Position numbers and translations under genes: made by a program
Assembly: GCA_009746045.1 (NCBI GenBank)
Contig: RPFO01000310.1
Span: 4,359,781-4,403,816, forward strand
Origin: Mesostigma viride
Taxonomy: Eukaryota > Streptophyta > Mesostigmatophyceae > Mesostigmatales > Mesostigmataceae
Length of the DNA stretch: 44,036 bases
Direction: 5' to 3'
The notes under the pieces: generated by a model
What the model was told of the DNA's origin: nothing
Seen by the model: only the letters and a program-made list of their open reading frames with translations
Databases searched by the model: none
Part shown: positions 35,415 through 44,036 of the stretch, one piece after another
Position numbering within the stretch: position 1 is the stretch's first letter
How the letters are laid out: every line of letters starts with the position of its first letter

Positions 35415-36683
35415 CTGAAAGGGAACACTTTGCCTAAAATGAATTACTCGAAGCTGTTTACGGTAACTTGATTATTGAAAGGCAGGATTGTGCGAGAAGA
35501 GCGATCTTGGTTCGCATATATATGGCATTTATCATTCTCAATGAATATATATGACGTGTGCGCAAAATCCAGCACATCCGTGCAAAAGGCATGCAGGTCT
35601 ACATGGAAGGTAAGTCAGGAATGATGCAAGAGCAAGCAGCAGCCTTGATTCCCCCACGCACGTATATTGAAGAAGTCTCGACCAGAGACATGCATGCATG
35701 AACCGTCACAAGAGGTTACCTTTGCTCATATTCAGCAGGCTGAAAACCAAACAAATTAATGTCAACCCTCGGTGGCTTGGCTTCCGAGCCTCCTTGAATT
35801 TCATGTCGGCATGTATCATCTACGCGACCATGCTAGGCACTAACCACCGAGTATATTCAGCGCCATACTGCGCCCGCATGTGAGGAGAGCAATGCAAGGG
35901 ACCACGCTCGAAATACTCAGAATACCAATTTATAAAACTCTTCCCTGCCAGGATTTACGGAGCTGACCAGACCAATGTCGAAAAGTAGTAATGGTATTTT
36001 GTTTTGGGCATGATGACCGAGTAGGGGCAGGTAGGCAATTTGGTACGAAAAGCATGCCGGGACTCGGGATGCGTGCAAAATGACAATATGAGTGCCTTAC
36101 CACGTGGCATCAGCAGGCATATTGCAAGGGCAGTCCCCCCCTGACGAGACGGCTCGCACAGTATGTGCTGGCATGCGTCCAGCATACGTGTGCATACGAT
36201 TTACCTATACGAACTGTCAACTGCATACGGCTAGCTTTCATTTCTGTTCTATTACGCCGCGAAAATTGTGTACCTAGTTGCCAGTCGTCTCCGCCATATC
36301 CAACTATACCTATTTCTACTTAGAAAAGCAAAACTGATCCACCATGCAAACGAGATTAAGTCATGCGCGGAGGGCATGCTCATGCAAACGGAAACCTTGG
36401 CGACTTTTTGAAGAATTGCATGCCCTAATTTGACGCTTTTGACGCTTTCTACGTTAATGTACGCGGTGGCTTGTAGTTTTCTCTTGGAAAAAGAATCATT
36501 TTGCCTACTCGCGATGTTGAGTAATTGACGACTATTTGCGCGAACAAAGCATCCTGTCACGGGGAGGAGAGCGACGTTTGTGGGATATCATAACCGCGTG
36601 TCGAAAGAAAAACTAATCCAGGTTGCTTGACCGACTGGGGTGGAGGAGCATTACATATTTTCGCGCCAGTTAAGCCATTAGCG
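35415..36683. other. Divergent intergenic region
   Basis: Lies between the minus-strand membrane-protein gene and the plus-strand RRM gene, so promoters of both probably lie here. The missing 5' exon of the membrane-protein gene may also be here. I looked for a signal peptide on minus: a frame from 35699 contains RLLLALASFLTYL and another near 35550 contains MRTKIALLAQSCL, but neither splices convincingly to 35414. Confidence 0.5.
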
Positions 36684-38878
36684 ATGGCTTCAACGGAGGT
36701 AGTGGTGTTCGGCATTCCTGCGAGTGCCACCTCGGTGTATATTAATGACTTTTTTGGCGACGCCGCTGGCTTTATATCTTCTAGGGTGCGCTATGACAAG
36801 AGACAAAGGTACGTGTGCGGTAGCATCGCAGGGGAGGTTTTGTTTCACCTTCGTATTGTTACTCCAATCATCCACCCTACACATCCTTGCCATCAGATCG
36901 GGTAGACAGGACGACTGGTACTCACTTACACCCGAGTGGAGGTGGGCATCACGTGGCGTAACATAAAATCTCTTGTGCCTACCTGTCAAAACATAACGCT
37001 GCACTCGTTTGTGCAGGCGGCTTGGTTTTCTGGAGTTCACAACCGCGGATTTGGCTCGCGGTGCCATCGACCGCTTCAATGGCAAATTCATGAAGGACGC
37101 CCGCGAGCCTTTGAGTATCCTCAAACACCGTACACGGTGTCTCTTATTATGCTCATTCTTATCATCTTGATGGCGTCGCAATTTGGGTGTCTGGAAGCCC
37201 CTACCTTGATGGTGGAGCTGTTTGACCTCCCTTCGAACCAGGACTGTCCCTTGACTAACTGACAATGCGTTTGCAGCAGTGGAGCTCGCCAGGATCAGCA
37301 CAACGGAGCACAAACGTCCAAGGGACAACAGCCCCACAGGTAATCCATTAGACTGTTTTGACAGGTCCAATAAACACTTGTGCGCAGCACATATACTATG
37401 TTTGAAATACATGTACAATTCTTTCATACAGCTCACATCATATAATCTATTATTGGAATACAGTACATCGAGGTTTTCTATCAGCGACATCCAAGATGCC
37501 TCATGGTGCTTAACTGTTGTGCACGCTTTCTTATGTGCCTGCCTATTGCCCACCCCATGTCTCCTGTCCCTCCCGCCTCCACCTCTTGTCCCTTCTCCCT
37601 CCCGCGTTTACCCCTTGTCCCTTCTCCTTGGATCTCTGTCTGTCGTCCTCCTGGCCACATGGCCCCAACCGCAACCGCTGGCAAACGTCACACCACGCCA
37701 GGTGGCCCCGCACGAGAGCGCACGCCGACACAGGTGAGCACTCAAACGAAGGCGGACGGATATGTGGCCGGGCGGGCAGGCGGCCGGGCGGCCTGTGGCT
37801 GGTGCCGTTCCATTATTCCCCCCCCATGCAGGGCCAATCATGAGCAGGCCAGGCTTGCTGTCCAACAGTAGCGCTAGAATAGAACATTAGCGTTAAAGGA
37901 ATAGATAGGATCAGGTAGCATGCGCAGCCCTCCGGCACCTGCTCCAGCGGTGGTACTCGAGCCCCCCGTTGATCGCACGAATTGTGCTCAGGTGACCACG
38001 AGATGTGCTGAAGCAAACAATACCTGCCACAGGGTGCAGGGGCTTGGTGGCAGCACATGTTCTGCCGTGAGGCAGACGCAAGCGTTTTCTTTCCCGACCT
38101 GATGGCAGCACATGCCCTGCGCGCGCCGCAGAGGCTCCTGCCATGCCGCCACCGTGCCCCGCCATGCCGCCGTGTTCTACCGCTTGCCCCCGCATTGATT
38201 GCACCGCTTGCTTCCGCCGCTTGCCCCACCATTGCTTGCACCGGTTGCTTATACCGCTTGTTCGCACCCTCTTTGTCAGGGCACGCCATCATCATTCGGA
38301 TAAAAGGTTGGCTGGCTAGGCATCGCCCAGCAAACCATCGTGATTCAAACATCAGTCTCCGTGCAGAGGCCATGCAGCCAGCACGCATCGGTGGCAAGCC
38401 AGCGGTTGCGTCCTAGGGTGGGGTGGATGGGAGGATCCAGTGGGCGGGGGGCATGGGGCAGGTTGGAAGGGGAGGGGGTGGAGGTTGGGCCTGCGGGTAT
38501 GTAGGCAGGTGCAAGTTGATGTCTGCAGGGATGCTAGTGTTAGTACATTGGGCGAGCGGGATGGGTGAAACATGGAGGTATTCTTGCTACCGTTGGAGGG
38601 TCTCTAGAATCATGGCATGCCCCACGCCGCGCCGCATCCCGTCCCCTGATGGTGACACGTCCTGCTGGTTGGCGCATAAGCCTGCCATCCGTTGGCCCCC
38701 CACCACGACCGCTTACTACACCTCGCTGATTGCCAACCCTCATGGCCCCTCCGTGCCGTCGCCACCCGCCACCCCCCTGTGCGGATCCACTTGTCGTTGG
38801 ACATGGCGGGCAGAGGCGGGACTGGCAGGGGGAGGGTCCGGATGCCAGGGGCTATGAGCCGCGCTCTAATTCGCGGGA

Positions 38879-38958
<80 letters not shown>

Positions 38959-41900
38959 GCCCCCGGCGGGAGGGGCCAGGGAGAGACTTTAACGGCCGGG
39001 ATGGACCCCAGGACCGCGGCCGCGGGATGGGCAGCAGCGGGGGCGATGCGGGGCGGGGGAGTGGCCGCAGCCTGCTCGAACAAATGCATCTGTCCCACCC
39101 TCCCAGTGTGACGGACATCCCCAGGGAGCTGAGGCTGGAGGGGCTCAAGAAGGGCGCGCTGCTGCCAGGTGGCATCACTGTGGTGGATGTGGTGCAGCAC
39201 GAGTGGCGGGTTGCACCCGCAGGGAGTTTGCCAAGGGCGCAGCTCGGCGGCGGCGGTGCAAGTGAAGGTGGCGGTGATGGACGAGGAGGGTGGGGAGGAG
39301 GATTGCCAGTTGGGGGGGTGGCAATGACCCGCGAAACAGCGTCCCAGGCACACTCCATCGGTTGTCGGGGGGCGGTGGGGAGGGCGGCCGCGAATTGGCG
39401 CGGTTCGGCAACGATGCCGGCAGGGGCACTGTGCAGGATGCGTCTGGCCGGCCACCATCGCGGTTACCCACCTTCGCTTCAGAGACGCTGTATGTGAACG
39501 GGCTACCCGACGGCGTGACGTTGCGAGAAGCGGCTCGTATCCTTTGGACGTTTTTTTTTTGCTTGGTGTGAAAGCGTTACTTGTAACTTGATATGGAGGC
39601 AATATTGATATGTTTTGAGTGACGCGGGTGCACATTTTGTATTTACTTATCTCTAGATTTCTTGTCAGGATTTCTGGATCCCACTTATAACAACAGCTCC
39701 GTTGTTCTGCAATGGTATCGCATGCCCGGATGCGCTTCTTGCATGACAGCATGTCGTGCTCCCAGGGTGCTGTTTCCTCCTCGTGCCAATTACTAAGAGA
39801 TGTGGCTCCTTGGACTAGAACCGAGTAGTCACCAAGGTCCACACACTAACTTGACTTGAACGCACAAACTAGCTTTGGGTGTTTCAAATGGATGTAGCAC
39901 ATCCTTCTTTTGTATACAGCCAGCCCCCTAGCCAGGGGGAGCGTACTCTTCAGCTGATTTTAGTGTCATACAAGTATTCCCTAGATGTGATGGAGCAGTG
40001 TCTATCTTTTTGCGATATTTATGTATGGGGCACTGAGCATGGGGGCATGGGGGCATGGGGGCATGGGGCCATGGGGGCATGGGGGCATGGGGTCATGGGG
40101 TCACGGGGTCATGGGGGCATGGGGTCATGGGGTCATGGGGTCATGGGGTCATGGGGTCACGGGGTCATGGGGTCATGGGGTCATGGGGTCATGGGGTCAT
40201 GGGGTCATGGGGTCATGGGGTCAAGGGGTCACGGGGTCATGGGGTCACGGGGTCATGGGGTCATGGGGTCATGGGGTCATGGGGTCATGGGGTCATGGGG
40301 TCAAGGGGTCATGGGGTCAAGGGGTCATGGGGTCATGTGGTCATGGGGTCATGGGGTCATGCGGTCATGGGGTCATGGGGTCATGGGTCATGGGGTCATG
40401 GGGTCATGGGGTCATGGGGTCATGGGGTCATGGGGTCATGGGGTCATGGGGTCAAGGGGTCATGGGGTCATGGGGTCATGAGGTCATGGGGTCACGGGGT
40501 CATGGGGTCATGGGGTCATGGGGTCATGGGGTCATGGGGTCATGGGGTCATGGGGTCATGGGGGCATGGGGGCATGGGGGCATGGGGGCATGGGGGCATG
40601 GGGGCATGGGGGCATGGGGGCATGGGGGCATGGGGGCATGGGGGCCTGCGTCGCTGCTGTATGCCTGGAGCACGGGTGTGCGTCCCAATCACAGGACGTG
40701 AGTGGCACCTTGGTGTTGCTGATGGATCGCCGCATCAGCTCGTGCTCTCTACAAATAATGCTGCCTCTACCACTGCCGCCAATTTCCTTCACTGCCGCCA
40801 CGCTATGCTCCATCGTGGGCATCCCTTAATGCGCTGCCTCCTCAATGGAGGGTAAACCTCCTTTCGCGCGATGGCCTTGGTTTCTGCTGGGACTTGCGGA
40901 CGCTGCCACTGACCGGTCGCGCCCCCCCCCCCCCCCCCATCCCAAGCCCAGGTTCCACACGCGCGTGTTGTGCCTGCTTTCGCTGCCAGTTGTGTTGCTG
41001 CCACCCCTGCTGCTTCCACCCCTGCTGCTGCCATCCCTGTTGCTGCCACCCCTACTGCTTCCACCCCTGCTTCTGCCACCCCTGCTGCTGCCACCCCTGC
41101 TTCTGCCACCCCTGCTTCTGCCACCCCTGTTGCTGCCACCCCTGCTGCTGGCATTTGTCTCGCTGCCACTCATCTGCCTTCTGGCATCTGCGGCGTGCAG
41201 ACGCGTTCCGCCAGCATAAGGGCTACGTTAGCATGCGGCTGGTGCACAAGGACTCGGTCAAGGTGGGTCTGCAGCGACACTCTAATGTATGGGACTGTGC
41301 ACAGTGTACGGGACCGTGCTGCATGTACTGTAGAGAGGTGGTGATGCACAAGGATGCCGTCAAGGTGGTCTTTAACTCTTTATATACGCGACCCTGCCGC
41401 GTACACTACAGAAGAGTAAAATCACGGAGGGCTGGGGCCCAGATGAGGCGGCCGCGCTGCAAGGAAAAGCTGGTGGAAGTTCGATGTTTGATGTGGGAGA
41501 TGATAATGTTTGATGTGGCAGATGTTTAATGTCGCAGACGAAAGGTCCCGGGACGTTGTGCATGCAAGCTTGCTATGTGCGAACCGCACACGACACTTCC
41601 GTTTTGTGATGCACTAGCACTGCTATTCATCGTCATGTCCACGGGAGCATGATCTTTTTGTTCCCTTGACCATAACTAGCGAACGTGTAAATCATCAACA
41701 GTGGTAGGCCGGTGGCAGTCCTGGGATGGGCTTTGCACTTACTGCTGGATGCTGCTTATCTCCTGTCATGCTTGAAGCAGACCACCTAACAGCCACACCC
41801 GCTTCTCTTTGCTGGCACATCTTGGCAAGTATAGCAGCATATAATATCTTGCTGGCATATCATGGCAAGTATCGATAACCTTGGCGTCCACCAACGTGGA

Positions 41901-42075
41901 CTAGCAGACGTAGCCCCGTAGCAGAGCGAACTATTCTGCTCTGTGTGACGCCTTATTCGTTTGATTTGCTTCCCCGTCGCGCTGCGCTAGCAGAACCACG
42001 GCCAGATCGTGACCCTCGGGTTTGCCCAGTACAAGGATGCTGAGAGCGCCAAGGCAGCCATGGACAGCCTCCAAG
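36684..42075 (+). CDS. RNA-binding protein with two RRMs, 3' end unresolved
   Basis: Exons: 36684-36808, 37017-37129, 37277-37339, 37702-37733, 38814-39168, 39348-39536, 41201-41262, 41994-42075, all phase-compatible; 340 codons plus one base, continuing into an exon I could not find. RRM1 (about residues 4-75) has RNP2-like EVVVFGIP and RNP1-like RRLGFLEFT. Exon 5 encodes a linker with 13 Asp-Arg dipeptides (residues 134-159) followed by Arg/Gly-rich sequence. RRM2 (about 275-340+) has ETLYVNGLPDGVTLREAA, then FRQHKGYVSMRLVHKDSVK, then VTLGFAQYKDAESAKAAMDS. RRM2 resembles the RBPMS / plant nuclear-speckle RNA-binding type (LFVxGLP, FxGYxxxRLV, FVxFxxxxxAxxAMxxLQG). It is likely a nuclear RNA-processing factor; that is inference. 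The exon 5 donor (GTGGCA) and exon 6 acceptor are the least certain junctions. The start ATG has no in-frame upstream alternative that I could support. Confidence 0.72.
38880..38957 (+). repeat. Coding hexanucleotide (GACAGG)13, Asp-Arg repeat
   Basis: Thirteen perfect GACAGG units within exon 5 of the RRM gene, encoding 13 Asp-Arg pairs. The other frames read Gly-Thr and Pro-Val repeats and explain the overlapping reading frames. Confidence 0.92.
40033..40646. repeat. 8-bp array: GGGGTCAT core, GGGGGCAT flanks
   Basis: About 75 units in the intron between RRM exons 6 and 7. The first few and last ~11 units are GGGGGCAT; the interior is GGGGTCAT with scattered CACGGGGT, CAAGGGGT and a 7-bp CATGGGT unit. 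All plus frames are open. Confidence 0.95.
40920..41152. repeat. C-run and 12-bp TGCTGCCACCCC repeat
   Basis: A run of about 18 C near 40921 is followed from about 40993 by ~13 units of TGCTGCCACCCC with TTC/TCC variants. It is intronic, directly upstream of RRM exon 7, and forms a long pyrimidine-rich tract before the acceptor. Confidence 0.9.
41342..41371 (+). other. Duplicated fragment of RRM exon 7
   Basis: GCACAAGGATGCCGTCAAGG and the following TGG repeat the exon 7 end GCACAAGGACTCGGTCAAGG (from 41244) at about 20 of 23 positions, including the donor. It reads MHKDAVK against VHKDSVK. It lies ~100 bp into the next intron and could be a relic or an alternative exon. Confidence 0.6.
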
Positions 42076-42155
42076 GTGACCCGTGCCGCCGGTGTCATCT
42101 CTTTGTTTTACGTGCATGTGTGCTTTTGCGTGTGTGTGTGTGTGTGTTTGGGTTT

Positions 42156-42211
<56 letters not shown>

Positions 42212-43360
42212 TGTGTCTGTGTCTGTGTCTGTGTCTGTGTCTGTGTCTGTGCATGGCAGCAGGGGGGGGGGGGGGCGGCATCTATGTGCATGTGTGTGTG
42301 TGTGTGTGTTTAAAGAGCCTCCCTTTTGTCGCTCCTGTGATCCTTGCAAGTGCTTAGGTAACAACGTGAAAGCATCCGCTAAGCTCCGCTTGGGGATCTT
42401 TATGCAGCATGGCTGGCGATCCACGGACTTGTCGTCACTTGTTAGTCTGCCCGCTCTCGTCCCTCCCAGCTGCTGCCATCTGGCATGTGGGGCACAGCCC
42501 GCAGCTTGCCTGTTGGAGGCAAGTGGCTTGCACCAGTTGCCTCCCCACTGTCACCGCACCACCGCAGCTACAGCATGTAAGGGTGCTAGAAGTTCAAGGC
42601 GTGCGCAGCGTGCTGACATCGATCCTTGTGTTGTCGTAGTCTGAGAGTAAGGAACTCTTTTTTGTGACAGCAATGTTTTCCGGTAGGTCATGTCCTCAGG
42701 GAGTCCAATCCTCAAGGGCGCCAAGTGGGGCAACAACAGCGTCAGCGGGTCCCGCAGGGCTGCCTTTTGGCGGCGTCTGTCGCGGATCCGCGCAAGCTCC
42801 TGACACAGAGTATACACAGTGGATCGTGTCGTTGATCCGTGGGCATGGCATTGTGCCTACACGATGCCATCAGAGGTGTGACGTTTTCTTGAAAGGGTCC
42901 ACAGTTTCGGCGCATGCAGCAAGCCCTGCATAGCTATTCTCTCACTTGTGAGACAACTGCGACAATGCTTATCAGACAAGCATACGACGATGCTTGTAGG
43001 CATCATGCATGCGTGAGGCACATGGATGGTTTGCAGGCAGATCATCCACCCCGGGGGGCATGTCTAGACTATAGACTTGTCGCACATGGGAGTCTTGGTC
43101 AGTATCCTACATGCTACTAGTCGGTTTGTTGGTGAACGTGCGGGGGGGGGGAGATGCCGCCTACTTTGTCACTGTCATTGCTCGACTGTAACGTGTCAGG
43201 TATGAAAATAACATTAACTGTGGGATATGATGTACGGTGCCGTGGTCTGGCAGGTTGGATACTCTGCAATGGGTGAGGGGGGTGACCCATCATGTGGTGC
43301 CCAGTGCCGTGTGCAGGAGCACCCCAACTGTGTGCTATTCAAATCACGAAGTGCTACCAT
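42076..43360 (+). other. Unresolved 3' part of the RRM gene
   Basis: The end of RRM2 and the stop codon should follow, but I found no exon with the expected GYxFD-like ending. A phase-compatible candidate begins after CCCGCAG at 42757 (LPFGGVCRGSAQAPDTEYTQ) and stays open to a TAG near 42931, but its content does not look like an RRM end. The true exon may lie beyond the window. Confidence 0.35.
42125..42310. repeat. (TG)n and (TGTGTC)n microsatellite
   Basis: TG repeats from about 42129 to 42210, then seven or eight TGTGTC units to 42250, a run of about 14 G, and a second short TG run to 42310. Intronic or 3' of RRM exon 8. Confidence 0.95.
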
Positions 43361-43364
43361 CATC

Positions 43365-43491
43365 GCCTCCACTGCCACCTCCACCGCCACCACCGCAATC
43401 ACCACCACCACCACTGCCACTGCCACCGCCACCGCCTCCACCACCTCCACCGCCGCCGCCACCTCCACCTCCACCGCCACCGCCACCGCCA

Positions 43492-43523
<32 letters not shown>

Positions 43524-44036
43524 GCCACCGCCACCGCCACCGCCACCTCCACCTCCACCTCCACCTCCACCTCCACCTCCACACCTCCAACTCCAACTCC
43601 ATCTCCAACTCCAACTCCAACTCCAACTCCAACTCCAACTCCAACTCCAACTCCAACTCCAACTCCAACTCCAGCTCCAGCTCCAACTCCAACTCCAACT
43701 CCAACTCCAACTCCAACTCCAACTCCAACTCCAACTCCAACTCCAACTCCAACTCCAACTCCAACTCCAACTCCAACTCCAACTCCAACTCCAACTCCAC
43801 CTCCACCTCCACCTCCACCTTCAACTCCACCTTCAACTCCATCTCCACATCCAACTCCAACTCCATCTCCACATCCAACTCCTCATCCACCTCCACATCC
43901 ACCTCCACCCTCACCTTCCCCCCCACCACCACCTCCACCACCACCACCACCACCACCACCACCACCACCACCACCACCACCACCACCACCACCACCACCA
44001 CACCACCACCACCACCACCACACACCACCACCACCA
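43365..44036. repeat. Compound (CCACCG)/(CCACCT)/(CCAACT)/(CCA) array
   Basis: It runs to the window end. Blocks in order: CCACCGCCACCG (to ~43545), CCACCT, CCAACT (about 43585-43798), CCACCT/CCATCT, then (CCA)n. All share a CCAxxx phase, so minus reads long (WR), (EL) and V runs. No gene. Confidence 0.95.

Noticed and set aside
39879-40855. MGSWGHGV-type frames of 200-266 codons
   Set aside because: The 8-bp array is open in all three plus frames and lies inside an RRM-gene intron.
43399-44034. 211-codon minus frame with (EL)n and (WR)n runs
   Set aside because: Pure microsatellite translation, cut by the window end.

Overview
This window looks like nuclear DNA of a chlorophycean (volvocalean-type) green alga. 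The reasons are GC-rich exons interrupted by many GT-AG introns, a TGTAA-type polyadenylation word behind one gene, and minisatellites or microsatellites in nearly every intron. A Haematococcus-like genome is my best guess from the style of the repeats; no marker gene proves it. Gene models were built by hand, checking that splice-site phase agrees at each junction.

Layout. (1) 560-8576, plus strand: the 3' part of a coiled-coil protein gene (11 exons, about 400 residues visible, 5' end outside the window). One of its introns carries a MITE-like element with terminal inverted repeats (6914-7337). (2) 8577-13523: intergenic DNA with two head-to-head copies of a retrotransposon ORF1-like gene. 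One is intact (9669-11015, minus, 448 aa) and one is decayed (11593-12790, plus). No reverse transcriptase lies beside them. (3) 13524-21437, minus strand: a complete 10-exon gene for a predicted 550-residue type I membrane protein with a signal peptide, a large ectodomain, one transmembrane helix and a basic tail. (4) 21438-23731: intergenic, with a 316-bp inverted-repeat element enclosing a tRNA-like sequence. (5) 23732-35414, minus strand: a second, unrelated-looking single-pass membrane protein gene (7 exons found, 685 residues, N-terminus not found). (6) 35415-36683: probable divergent promoter region. (7) 36684-42075 and beyond, plus strand: an RNA-binding protein with two RRM domains separated by an Arg-Asp repeat linker. 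(8) 42076-44036: unresolved 3' part and compound microsatellites.

The 27.76-35.39 kb region contains the same ~3.8 kb twice, on either side of a run of 25 N. Errors cluster on the gap-proximal side of both copies. The second membrane-protein gene reads correctly only if the far, clean half of each copy is used. I interpret this as two overlapping contig ends that were not merged (a false duplication), not as a biological duplication.

No functional link between the genes is evident. The two membrane-protein genes lie in tandem on the same strand, and the RRM gene is divergent from the second of them. The least described content is the pair of membrane proteins and the paired ORF1-only elements.
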